Assembly (NCBI RefSeq): GCF_000785515.1
Contig: NZ_CP009913.1
Span: 2,124,001-2,188,000 of the forward strand
DNA: 64,000 nt
Direction: 5' to 3'
Origin: Streptococcus salivarius
GTDB lineage: Bacteria; Bacillota; Bacilli; Lactobacillales; Streptococcaceae
Of the stretch, positions 8,907 to 16,836 are shown piece after piece; within the stretch, counting starts at the first letter, position 1; the number at the start of each line of letters is the position of its first letter. Both the position numbers and the translations under genes were made by a program. The notes under the pieces were generated by a model, which was not told the DNA's origin, did no database searches, and saw only the letters and a program-made list of their open reading frames with translations.

Positions 8907-10268
8907 TTAATCTTCCTTATAAAGAATGAAGGTCACAATGAAAGATACCACAACAGAAATTACAAGACCTGCAATAGCTGTGTAAAAATATTTAAGTGTA
9001 TCTTCACCAATATACGCAGCAATCGTCAAGAGACCTGGGGAACCACCCGCAAAATTTCTCGCACCTAAAATACCAAGGAAGAAGCCACCTACTCCCCCGG
9101 CAACAATAGATCCTATAAGGGCTGCTTTATTTTGTAAAGTTACCCCATAAAGAGCCGGTTCCGTAATTCCACAAATCGCAGTAATCCCAGCAGATGAAGC
9201 CAGAGCTTTTTTATTGGTATCCTTAGTTTTTAAAGCAATAGCAAGGGCTGCTCCACCCTGAGCCACATTTGAAGCCAAAGCACCTGGCTGTGCAATCGTA
9301 TCATAACCAATAGTCATACGGTTATTGATTCCAATGGATACTAAGCCATAGTGAGTTCCTGTTGTAACCATTAACGGGAAGGTTGCTCCTACAATTGTCG
9401 GAACAACCCATGGGCCAAAGTTTTCCAACCACTTAAAGAAGTCACCCAACCAGTTACCAATGACAGCACCAATTGGACCTAAAATCTAAAGTGTTACGAT
9501 TGCAGTAATTAAGGTCGTAATCATAGGAACCAAGAAAAACTTCACAGCTTTTGGTGAAATTTTAATCGCAAAGCGCTCCACGTAACTCATAAACCAAACT
9601 GCCAAAATAACAGGGATAACCGTTGATGAGTAAGAAGTTAATGTAAGAGGAATACTAAAGAAAGAGACGCCATGACCTGATTCCTTGGCAGTTGTCACAA
9701 TCTGAGTAAAAGTTGGGTGTAATAAAATAGCACCAATCAACATCCCCAATTGAGCATTCGTCTTAAACTGTCGAGCTGCTGAGGCACCTAAAAATACAGG
9801 TAAGAAATAAAATCCAGCATCGCCAATAAAATTAAGAACTTGATAGTTAACATCATCTACAGCTACTACCTTAAAGACAACCAAAAGGGACAAAACGGCC
9901 TTGATCATCCCTGCTGCTGTAATTACTGGTAAGATTGGGGTGAAAATCCCAGAAATAAGAGCTAAAAAGCTTTGAAGAGGAGTTCTATCTTGTTTTTCCG
10001 ATGATTCCTTAGATACTTCATCCAGATCCAATAAACCTTCTAAAGCGCGGTATACATTTGGTACATCACTCCCAACAACAACTTGATACTGGCCACCACT
10101 CTTAGCCAAACTCACCACACCATCGATAGCTTTAACAGCCTCATCATCAGCTTTAGAATCATCTGCTAAGGTAAAACGTAAACGTGTAGCACAGTGTGTT
10201 AGATTCTGAACGTTCTCCTTTCCTCCTACAGCTTCTAAAATCTTCTGACCTGTCTCTTTATAATTCAT
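8907..10268 (-). pseudogene. Beta-glucoside-type PTS enzyme IIBC, interrupted by an in-frame TAG
   Basis: The reading frame encodes an EIIB domain with the phosphorylatable cysteine (NLTHCATRLRF, Cys26) and a polytopic EIIC domain with the family motif GITEPALYGVTL. It would import and phosphorylate a beta-glucoside or similar sugar. A TAG codon at 9486–9488 splits it into 260 residues and a remainder that stays in the same frame (ILGPIGAVIGN follows directly), so this is a single nonsense mutation and not a frameshift. No EIIA domain is attached and no phospho-glycosidase gene is adjacent. The truncated product lacks much of EIIC and should be inactive unless the amber codon is read through. 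Confidence 0.85.
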
Positions 10269-10290
10269 GACACTTCCTTTCTATATTCAT

Positions 10291-10330
10291 AAAAAGAGAG
10301 AACAGGCTGAGCCCGTCCTCTGCATTTTTT
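10291..10330 (-). terminator. Terminator between the MetE-like gene and the PTS gene
   Basis: Imperfect stem (AGAGGACGGGCT / AGCCTGTTCTCT, 10296–10321) followed on the minus strand by TTTTT; it should isolate the PTS gene from the upstream MetE-like gene. Confidence 0.7.
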
Positions 10331-10333
10331 CTA

Positions 10334-11446
10334 TTATGACCAAACTTTATCAGTAATTGTTTTAATCAATTTCAATTTATTCCACTCATCTTGCTCAGTC
10401 AAGATATTACCTTCTTCAGTTGAGGCAAAACCACATTGAGTTGAGATACCAAGGTTCTTAAGTGGTACAAGTTCAGCCGCTTCATGGATACGAGCAATAA
10501 CAGCATCTACATCTTCCAAAGCTGGATCCTTAGAAGTAATCACACCAAGTACCAATTCAACATGATCACGGTTATTCCAAATCGTTGGAAGTGGTGCGAA
10601 GCTACCTGAACGCGCATCATCGTATTCCAAGAAGAAGATATCATAGTTCAATTGACCAAGATATTTAGCGACTGAATCATAGCCACCTTCAAAAAGATAA
10701 GTTGACTTAAAGTTCCCACGACAAATGTGAGTAGCCAAAGTCAAATCTTCTGGAAGACCTTCCAAAGCTTTATTGATAGTATATACATCATCCTCAGCAA
10801 TTTTTGCCAACTCAGCTGTTTTCTCAGGATTATTTTTTTCATTCTCAAACTGTTGAATCAAATAACCCCAAGTCGTATCATCCAATTGTACATAACGTGC
10901 ACCCAAATCGTAGAAATGTTGGATGGTATCATGGTAAGCTTTAGCCAAATCATCAAGGAAATCTGTCCATGAATCATAGTAATCAGCATAAAGATCACTA
11001 CGGTGGTCACGGTTAATGATGAGTGATGGACTTGGAATAGTTACTTTTGGAGTAATTCCTTCAGGAGTCACTGATTTAAGATATTCAAAGTCACGATAGA
11101 AAGGATGATTAGGATTTTCAGCAATTTTACCATTGATACGAACGTTAGTTGTACGTGTCTTAGCTCCATGGAATTTATATGAATCCTCTTGTTGGTAAGC
11201 TTCAAAACCAGTTAGGTTCCATAGGAAGTCAAGGTGCCACCAAGAACGACCAAATTCACCATCAGAAACGACTTGAAGGCCATTTTCTACCTCATGATGA
11301 ACCAATTCCTTAACCAATTCATCTTGTACTTTCAACAATTCCTCTTGCGAAATCTCACCATTGGCAAATTTTTCACGTGCTTCTTTTAAAGCTTGTGGAC
11401 GAAGGTAAGAACCAACATGATCAAAATGATAATGAACTTTACTCAT
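10334..11446 (-). CDS. MetE C-terminal-domain-like methyltransferase (cobalamin-independent methionine synthase family)
   Basis: A 370-residue single-domain protein of the UROD/MetE superfamily, matching only the catalytic half of full-length MetE and resembling the stand-alone YxjG/YxjH type. The zinc ligands are in place: HIC (His240, Cys242), Glu274 in FFLEYDD and Cys338 in TQCGF. It probably transfers a methyl group to homocysteine or another thiol; the donor is uncertain because the N-terminal folate half is absent. A MET-box and a sigma-A promoter lie upstream, which supports a role in methionine supply. It ends at a terminator. Confidence 0.88.
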   Translation of the reverse strand: MSKVHYHFDHVGSYLRPQALKEAREKFANGEISQEELLKVQDELVKELVHHEVENGLQVVSDGEFGRSWWHLDFLWNLTGFEAYQQEDSYKFHGAKTRTTNVRINGKIAENPNHPFYRDFEYLKSVTPEGITPKVTIPSPSLIINRDHRSDLYADYYDSWTDFLDDLAKAYHDTIQHFYDLGARYVQLDDTTWGYLIQQFENEKNNPEKTAELAKIAEDDVYTINKALEGLPEDLTLATHICRGNFKSTYLFEGGYDSVAKYLGQLNYDIFFLEYDDARSGSFAPLPTIWNNRDHVELVLGVITSKDPALEDVDAVIARIHEAAELVPLKNLGISTQCGFASTEEGNILTEQDEWNKLKLIKTITDKVWS

Positions 11447-11493
11447 AGTTATTTACTCCTTTTTATTCTTTCATTTAATGTAATAATAAGCCT

Positions 11494-11522
11494 ATTCTAG
11501 CACTTGCTGTTATAGCTGTGAA
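11494..11522 (-). promoter_or_regulatory. Promoter of the MetE-like gene
   Basis: Minus strand: TTCACA (11517–11522), 17-nt spacer, TAGAAT (11494–11499) with an upstream TG (extended -10). It gives a leader of about 40 bases. Confidence 0.7.
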
Positions 11523-11544
11523 ATATGTATTTACTATCAAATTG

Positions 11545-11561
11545 TATAGTTTTTAACTATA
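11545..11561. promoter_or_regulatory. MET-box (MtaR/MetR operator)
   Basis: TATAGTTTTTAACTATA matches the streptococcal MET-box TATAGTTTnAAACTATA at all but one position. Its centre is about 66 bases upstream of the predicted start of transcription of the MetE-like gene, the usual place for a LysR-type activator. Confidence 0.75.
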
Positions 11562-11592
11562 TGTTTTCTTGAGAAGTTTTTTGTCAAGTAAC

Positions 11593-11621
11593 TTTACTTT
11601 ACAAAAAAGATATGTTATTCT
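11593..11621 (+). promoter_or_regulatory. Promoter of rpmF–rpmG
   Basis: TTTACT, 17-nt spacer, TATTCT; the ribosome site GGAGGAAA follows further downstream, before the rpmF ATG. Confidence 0.55.
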
Positions 11622-11676
11622 GTTATAGTTGATTTAAAATCAAGAACATAAATATTAATTCGGAGGAAATAAAGAA

Positions 11677-11859
11677 ATGGCAGTACCTGCACGTCACACT
11701 TCAAAAGCGAAGAAAAACAAACGTCGTACACACTACAAATTGACTGCTCCATCAGTACAATTTGACGAAACAACTGGAGATTACTCACGTTCACACCGTG
11801 TATCACTTAAAGGATACTACAAAGGACGTAAAATCGCTAAAGCTAACGCAGCTAAATAA
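11677..11859 (+). CDS. rpmF: 50S ribosomal protein L32
   Basis: A 60-residue basic protein with the L32 N-terminus [17 protein letters not shown]. It lacks the zinc-binding CxxC pairs found in some L32 forms, so it is the zinc-independent (C-minus) type. A strong ribosome site (CGGAGGAAA) precedes it and rpmG follows after 15 bases. Confidence 0.98.
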   Translation: MAVPARHTSKAKKNKRRTHYKLTAPSVQFDETTGDYSRSHRVSLKGYYKGRKIAKANAAK

Positions 11860-11874
11860 TAGAAGGGAGATACC

Positions 11875-12024
11875 ATGCGCGTAAATATTACACTTGAACA
11901 CAAAGAATCTGGTGAACGCTTGTACCTTACTTCAAAAAACAAACGTAACACTCCAGACCGTCTTCAATTGAAAAAATACTCACCAAAATTGCGTAAACAC
12001 GTAATCTTTACTGAGGTAAAATAA
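11875..12024 (+). CDS. rpmG: 50S ribosomal protein L33 (zinc-independent form)
   Basis: A 49-residue protein starting [17 protein letters not shown] and ending HVIFTEVK, with no cysteine, so a C-minus L33. The ribosome site is AGAAGGGAG. The last 17 bases of the gene, including the stop codon, recur exactly at 22606–22622. This makes the 3' end of rpmG a likely integration site for the island to its right. Confidence 0.97.
   Translation: MRVNITLEHKESGERLYLTSKNKRNTPDRLQLKKYSPKLRKHVIFTEVK
12008..12024. repeat. attL-like direct repeat (rpmG 3' end)
   Basis: TTACTGAGGTAAAATAA, the last codons of rpmG plus stop, repeated exactly at 22606–22622. A 17-bp identity 10.6 kb apart is unlikely by chance and is the pattern left by site-specific integration at a gene 3' end. 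Confidence 0.6.
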
Positions 12025-12051
12025 GGATTCAATACGAATCAATACAAAAGA

Positions 12052-12083
12052 AAAACGCTGATTTCAAGCGTTTTTTCTTTTTG
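12052..12083 (+). terminator. Terminator after rpmG
   Basis: AAAACGCT / AGCGTTTT stem with a 7-nt loop followed by TTCTTTTTG. Confidence 0.9.
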
Positions 12084-12253
12084 TCAATTGCAGTTTATTG
12101 CACTGTATTTCAATTCAAACTCTACCTTTTTCTCTACCTTTTTATCGTAAAATCTGATTGGACACGGTTTGTGTCCAAGTTATTTATAAATAGCTTTATA
12201 TCAACCTTTAGCAAGGTTGTACAACTTATTCATAAAAAATAAATAGATCTGAT
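12084..12253. other. Non-coding border region between rpmG terminator and IS
   Basis: No gene seen. It contains two adjacent copies of CTCTACCTTTTT (about 12119–12142) and an inverted repeat TTGGACAC / GTGTCCAA (about 12157–12178). Short direct repeats beside an att core could be arm-type integrase sites, but this is only a suggestion. Confidence 0.3.
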
Positions 12254-13781
12254 TGAAGACAAAGTCCTCAGAAGTTATACTTCTGGGGACTTTTCTTGCT
12301 TCGAAGGAGTATAATAAAAGAAAAGGTATTTGATGAGGTACTCCTATGTTTCACAAAGATAATCCTGAATATAATCGTCGTCAAATAGGTTTCTATACAC
12401 TTGATGAACTTGTGCCTAAAGACCATTTTCTAAGAAAAGTTGAAGAAACGATTGATTTTTCTTTTATTTATGATGTTGTTGAGGATAGTTATTCTTCAGA
12501 TAATGGTCGCCCTAGTCTAGCCCCTGTTTTGTTAGTTAAGATTCCTTTGATTCAATGTTTTTATGGCATTCGTTCTATGCACCAAACCATCAAGGATATC
12601 GAGGTGAATACGGCTTATCGTTGGTTTCTTGGCTTATCTCTGGATGATAAGGTACCACATTTTACAACTTACGGTAAGAACTATAGCTGACGCTTTCAAA
12701 ATAAAGAATTGTTAGCACACATTTTTAGTCATGTGCTTCATCACGTTTTGGAGGCGGGGCTCATTGATCCCTCAGAAATCTTCATCGATGGGACACATAT
12801 CAAGGCAGCTGCTAATAATCATAAGTACAAAAATGTTGTTGTTGATCAAAAAGCTAAATTCATGAGTGAACAACTGGATGTTGAGATTAATTTAGACAGG
12901 AAGAAGCATGCAAAAAAGTTCTTAAAGCCCGCCAAAAAAGGCGAAGCTAAATCTAAGAAACAATCAACGACTGATCCAGATAGTGGTTGGTTTCACAAGG
13001 GAGAACACAAGGAAGTCTTCGCTTATAATGCTCAGGTAGCTTGTGATAAACATGGTTGGGCCTTGGCTTATACAGTTGAAGCAGGTAACATCCATGATAG
13101 TCAGGCCTTTCCTGTTCTTTTCGCCAAGTTAGAACCCTTCTCCCCTGAATTCATTATTGCGGATTCAGGCTACAAAACACCTAGTATTGCCAAGTTTCTT
13201 TTAGAAAAAGAGATTACGCCAGTATTCCCTTACACTAGGCCAAGAGTAAGAGAGGCTTTCTACGTCCTAAAGACTTTGTCTATGACGAGCATTTTGACTG
13301 CTATCTTTGTCCAGAGAACCAGGTATTAACTTACCGTACAACGACACGTGAAGGTTATAGAGAATATAAAAGTAATCCCGAAATTTGTAAGACCTGTCCC
13401 TTGTTAGCGATTTGTACTGAAAGTCGCCAGCACCAAAAAGTTGTTGTGCGTCATATTTGGAAAGATGCCTTAGAAATCTGTGAAGATATCCGTCATCAAA
13501 GTGGGATGAAGGAACGGTACCAACACCGGAAAGAAACGATAGAACGTTTATTCGGAACAGCTAAAGAATATCATAACTTGCGTTATACCAGAGAAAAAGG
13601 AAAGTCCAAAATGGAAGATAAGGTTGGGCTTACTTTGGCATGTCTAAATATCAAAAAATTGGTAAAAATGATGGTAGGGAAGACCTGTTATTTTATCCAA
13701 ATACCTCAATATTATTGGATTATGGGAGAATTAAGTGTGAATATAAAAAAAGACAAACATCAAAAACGATGTTTGTCTTCA
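12254..13781 (+). mobile_element. Decayed IS1182-type insertion sequence
   Basis: A transposase relic framed by 10-bp terminal inverted repeats: TGAAGACAAA at 12254–12263 and TTTGTCTTCA at 13772–13781. The right end also contains a strong hairpin (AGACAAACATC / GATGTTTGTCT). No clear target-site duplication is visible. Transposase damage indicates that it no longer moves by itself. Confidence 0.75.
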
Positions 13782-13787
13782 TTCTGA
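12346..13787 (+). pseudogene. IS1182-family transposase, nonsense and frameshift mutations
   Basis: The N-terminus (residues 1–114; YNRRQIGFYTLDELVPKDH) is the DUF772/InsH-like domain. A TGA at 12688–12690 interrupts the frame, which continues as RRFQNKELLAHIF-type sequence and the catalytic domain (FIDGTHIKAAAN, IIADSGYKTPS). Near nt 13247 the frame shifts; the remainder (RGFLRPKDFVYDE onward through TIERLFGTAKEYH) is in another frame to 13787. So at least two independent inactivating changes are present. Frame 1 holds the first two segments and frame 3 the last. Confidence 0.9.
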
Positions 13788-13820
13788 ATCAGAATTTTAA
13801 TAGGAATTCTGATTTTTTTA
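13787..13820 (+). terminator. Terminator flanking the IS right end
   Basis: AATCAGAATT / AATTCTGATT stem followed by TTTTTTA, just outside the IS terminal repeat. Confidence 0.8.
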
Positions 13821-13979
13821 TGCAAATCCATTTAAAAGCCAAAGGGTGTTTAATTATTATTTATTAAAATATAGATAAATATCATTTGATTAGTATTTGT
13901 TAAGTAGGAGTGCTTAATTCAAACGACCTCATTATAATGCTTATCACATACATTAAAATAATAAAAAATTGAAAGAAGG
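13821..13979. other. AT-rich intergenic stretch
   Basis: No coding sequence, RNA gene or repeat recognised between the IS-flanking terminator and the promoter of the structured RNA. Confidence 0.4.
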
Positions 13980-14007
13980 TTGAAAAATAAAAATAACATG
14001 CTATAAT
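13980..14007 (+). promoter_or_regulatory. Strong promoter of an orphan transcript
   Basis: TTGAAA (13980–13985), 16-nt spacer, TGcTATAAT with the -10 at 14002–14007. No normal gene follows; the transcript would be the structured RNA described next. Confidence 0.7.
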
Positions 14008-14013
14008 TATAGC

Positions 14014-14310
14014 GTCTATATGAATAGGGAACATGGGTAGTAGTAACTCGAAGCCAACCTGTTTGTAATATTTTGACTCTTTTGGGGAGAGTTGAATGAT
14101 TACTTGTTGGTACTTGGTGCTATGTGATATGGTATTGGGATAGGGTTATCATACCGATGTTTTGATTTGTAAGATGGGGATAGAGCGTAAGTAAAGGGGA
14201 CGCTCTTTAAAATGGGGAGAAGTTTTTATGAAATATATGTAAATTAGCAATACTGCAGGAGAAAAAACACTTTTATTAGCAAAGCGTTTTTTCTCCTGCA
14301 GTTTTTTTAT
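14014..14310 (+). ncRNA. Candidate structured RNA of unknown class with its own promoter and terminator
   Basis: About 230 nt of non-coding sequence folds well by eye. It has a long hairpin at about 14065–14103 (GTAAT/ATTAC, then TTTGACTCT/AGAGTTGAA) extended by CCAAC/GTTGG; a GGTAT/ATACC stem with inner GATA/TATC at about 14131–14155; and AGAGCGT/ACGCTCT at about 14182–14206. A GGGGAGAAG ribosome-site-like element and a 4-codon ORF (14229–14243) come next, then a very strong terminator. It could be a small RNA or the leader of a deleted gene. I could not match it to a known riboswitch consensus. Confidence 0.4.
14252..14310 (+). terminator. Very strong terminator
   Basis: CTGCAGGAGAAAAAAC pairs with GTTTTTTCTCCTGCAG, with further inner pairing, followed by TTTTTTTATTT. 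It closes the orphan RNA transcript. Confidence 0.9.
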
Positions 14311-14628
14311 TTATTAAATAGTGTATTTTTAAATTCGGGGGAGAAGACTAGAAAATCTCAAAACAATTGATATCCTTGGATGATATGACTTAGTTTTCTT
14401 GTCTTACTTCTTGAATTTTATACGTAATGATAGTCTTTTTATTGAGACCTTTTTCTTTATCTACTTTACATCATTTGCAAAACAAGACCAATAGCGAGGG
14501 CATTCCCTTTAATGCTTTTGGAGAAAGGATAACTCATTTTCCTTTTTATTGGGGATAATAAAGTGATAATGTAGAGTCTTATTTGTCAATATTATATTGA
14601 TTTCGTATAGGTCATAGGGGGGGATCTT
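14311..14628. other. Non-coding stretch before the gene fragments
   Basis: AT-rich, no gene seen. It contains an imperfect inverted repeat (AAGACTAGAAAA ... TTTTCTTGTCTT, about 14346–14406). A GGGGGGG ribosome-site-like run precedes the epimerase fragment start at 14629. Confidence 0.4.
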
Positions 14629-15051
14629 ATGGGAAAATTAAATATTATGGTTGTCTTTGGGACAAGACCAGAGGCAATTAAGATGGCGCCGTTAATTCTT
14701 GAGTTGAAAAAAACATCAAGAAACCATTAATACTATTACAGTAGTCACAGCTCAACACCGTCAAATGCTTGACCAGGTTTTGGAGACTTTTGAAATAGTT
14801 CCTGATTATGATTTGGATATCATGGGAAAAAAATCAATCACTTCAGGAAATTACTTCTAAAATTTTGGCTAATTTTGATCCAGTTGTTAAGAAAGAACAA
14901 CCTGATTTGGTTTTAGTTCATAGTGATACTACAACAACTTTTGCTGCTGGATTGGTTGCATTTTACAATAAAGTAAGTATTGGTCACGTTGAGGCTGGGC
15001 TTAGAACTTATGACAAATATTCACCATATCCAGAGGAAATGAATCGTCAGG
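14629..15051 (+). pseudogene. UDP-N-acetylglucosamine 2-epimerase, 5' fragment with two poly-A frameshifts
   Basis: It begins MGKLNIMVVFGTRPEAIKMA, the signature N-terminus of WecB/MnaA epimerases, which make UDP-ManNAc. The frame is broken at two A7 tracts (about 14707–14713 and 14824–14830); removing one A from each restores a continuous epimerase ending GLRTYDKYSPYPEEMNRQ. The sequence then changes without a stop into a sugar-operon repressor fragment. Only about the first 140 of roughly 380 residues remain, so it is non-functional. It may be left over from a polysaccharide locus. Confidence 0.88.
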
Positions 15052-15445
15052 TGACGGTTGTGACTAATTCTATCCATCATGCTGTTAAGCTGGTAGATCT
15101 CGGTATTAGTACTAGGATTATTGGTGGTAAGGTTAAACATTCAACAGATGCCTCTATTGGAAGTACAGCTCTGGAACAAATCAGACAACTGAATTTTGAT
15201 TGTGCTTTCATTGGTGCTAATGGAGTTGATGCCAATTATTTCACAACGCCAGATATGGAAGAGGCGGTCATTAAACGAACAGTGATAGCTAATGCGCAAA
15301 AAGCCTATGTTCTAGCTGATGCTTCTAAACTTTCTCAACCTATGCTAAGGTAGCCGAGGTTGAGAAAGTAACCATAATCACAAATGCTTCGGAAGAAGGG
15401 CTCCTTAAATAATTAAAAGAGAAAACGAGGGTTATTGAAGTATGA
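15052..15445 (+). pseudogene. DeoR-family fructose-operon repressor (FruR-like), C-terminal fragment
   Basis: It joins the epimerase fragment in frame at VTVVTNSIHHAVKL and has the effector-binding region of DeoR/GlpR repressors (GANGVDANYFTTPD, YVLADASKL). The N-terminal helix-turn-helix is missing. A small deletion near 15340 shifts the frame and a TAA interrupts the restored frame at about 15408. The final TGA overlaps the fruK fragment ATG, as in an intact fruR–fruK operon. Confidence 0.85.
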
Positions 15446-15681
15446 TTTATACTGTGACGCTAAACCCATCAATCGACTTCATTGTTCGTATCGACAAGGT
15501 AGAGATTGGTGAAGTTAACCGAATAGAGAGTGATGATAAATTCGCTGGCGGTAAGGGTATTAATGTCAGCCGTATTCTACAACGTTTAGGAATTGACAAT
15601 ACTGCTACGGGCTTCATCGGTGGTTTTACAGGACGTTTTGTTACAGACAGTTTGGATGCTGAAGGTATTAAAACTACTTAG
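15442..15681 (+). pseudogene. fruK: 1-phosphofructokinase, N-terminal fragment
   Basis: MIYTVTLNPSIDFIVR and the GGKGINVSRILQRLG substrate-binding motif identify the N-terminal 79 residues of FruK (about 300 aa when intact). The fragment ends with TAG 13 bases before the diguanylate cyclase start. It is a relic of a fruRKA operon whose remainder was replaced or deleted. Confidence 0.88.
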
Positions 15682-15696
15682 AATGGTGAGACTGTA

Positions 15697-16734
15697 ATGG
15701 TATTAGGAAAAGTAAGTGATTTTTTAATCAAGCATCAAAGATTGTTAACATACTTAAGTATTTTTGCTGCGTTAATGTTATTAATGCGCTTAGTGTATGA
15801 TGATGTTTTGATTGACCATGATAATCCCATCGTTTTAGCAATCTTTATAGGAATACTAGTTCTTTGGACCCTAGCATCTTACCTTAATCGAAGACAGCAT
15901 ATGCTATCCCACTTTATCTTACAGAGTTCGAAACTTATTAACGTCTATGCTGTAGACTTAGATTATCGTTTTATTGCGGTTAATAAGAATGATATTCGGC
16001 TCATGGAAGAAATCTTTTATTTCACTCCCAAAATTGGTGACTTTCCAATGAATTATCTTAATAGTGAAGATGCTGCGCGTTTAAAAGCAAATGTTGATCG
16101 TGCGAAAAAGGGTGAAACATTTATATTTATGGATACTATTAAGACAGGCGACAAAACGCTTTACTGGCAAAATATGTATTCTCCCATTTATAACAATCGC
16201 CAAAAAGTGATTGGTGTTTTTTGTTTTGTTCTTGATGTTACAGAGCAGAGACTTCATGAACTTGAAATACAGAGGATGGCATACGAAGATGTTTTAACAC
16301 GGGTTCATAATCGACGATATATTGAGCTTGCTTTTGAGGAATGTCTGACACGTAAAGAAGAACAAATTACGGTTATTATATCTGATTTGGATAAATTCAA
16401 GGAAGCAAATGATACCTTTGGACATGCTACGGGAGATAAGATTCTAATTGAATTTGGTGATATTTTAACGAAGATAATGCCTGAAAGTGCTGTAATAGCA
16501 AGGTTAGGTGGAGATGAATTTGCGGTTTTACTCCCTGGAGTTTCTGAAAATCAAGCTGAATTTTTAATAAAACTTGTTCAAGCAGAAATGACTCTCAAAG
16601 ATATGGGGATTACAGCATCTTTAGGTGCTTATACGGACTCTTATCAATCACATAAAAACTTCGTTGATTTTTTTGCAATAGCTGATAAGAAAATGTACGA
16701 AAATAAAAGTCAGAAAGGAAAATCAAATGTTTGA
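15697..16734 (+). CDS. Membrane-bound PAS–GGDEF diguanylate cyclase
   Basis: A 345-residue protein with two N-terminal transmembrane segments (about 16–34 and 44–63), a PAS-like sensor domain (about 72–188) and a C-terminal GGDEF domain (about 192–343). The catalytic motif is intact (RLGGDEFAVLL, GGDEF at residues 271–275), and the metal/substrate motif DLDKFKEANDTFGHATGD is canonical, so it should make c-di-GMP from two GTP. No RxxD inhibitory site precedes GGDEF. The ATG has a GGTGAG ribosome site. It is the first gene of an apparent operon with a GT2–GtrA protein and a PilZ-domain BcsA-like synthase. A local duplication changed its last residues. Active GGDEF proteins are rare in streptococci. 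Confidence 0.93.
   Translation: MVLGKVSDFLIKHQRLLTYLSIFAALMLLMRLVYDDVLIDHDNPIVLAIFIGILVLWTLASYLNRRQHMLSHFILQSSKLINVYAVDLDYRFIAVNKNDIRLMEEIFYFTPKIGDFPMNYLNSEDAARLKANVDRAKKGETFIFMDTIKTGDKTLYWQNMYSPIYNNRQKVIGVFCFVLDVTEQRLHELEIQRMAYEDVLTRVHNRRYIELAFEECLTRKEEQITVIISDLDKFKEANDTFGHATGDKILIEFGDILTKIMPESAVIARLGGDEFAVLLPGVSENQAEFLIKLVQAEMTLKDMGITASLGAYTDSYQSHKNFVDFFAIADKKMYENKSQKGKSNV
16672..16719 (+). repeat. Duplicated segment A, copy 1
   Basis: 48 bp identical to 16781–16828 (offset 109); contains the end of the GGDEF coding sequence. Confidence 0.95.
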
Positions 16735-16791
16735 CATTATTCTAGTCGATGACGGTAGTGGAGCTGATTTTGCACCGTTATTTGCAATAGC
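16715..16791 (+). repeat. Duplicated segment B, copy 1
   Basis: 77 bp identical to 16921–16997 (offset 206); a displaced internal piece of the glycosyltransferase gene, including its VDDGSG codons. Confidence 0.95.
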
Positions 16792-16828
16792 TGATAAGAA
16801 AATGTACGAAAATAAAAGTCAGAAAGGA
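16781..16828 (+). repeat. Duplicated segment A, copy 2
   Basis: Second copy of the 3' end of the diguanylate cyclase gene. It leads directly into the GT2 ribosome site and start, which was probably the original junction. Confidence 0.95.
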
Positions 16829-16836
16829 GAACGTCG

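Noticed and set aside
12084..12253. Remnant of an integrase C-terminus on the minus strand
   Set aside because: A 31-codon frame exists beside the att-like repeat, but it has no recognisable recombinase motif (no R..H..R..Y residues).
14014..14230. Assignment of the structured RNA as a c-di-GMP riboswitch
   Set aside because: The GGTAT...ATACCGATG segment recalls the end of class I aptamers, but the first aptamer helix and the conserved core bases do not line up, and class II does not fit either. It is left as an unknown RNA.
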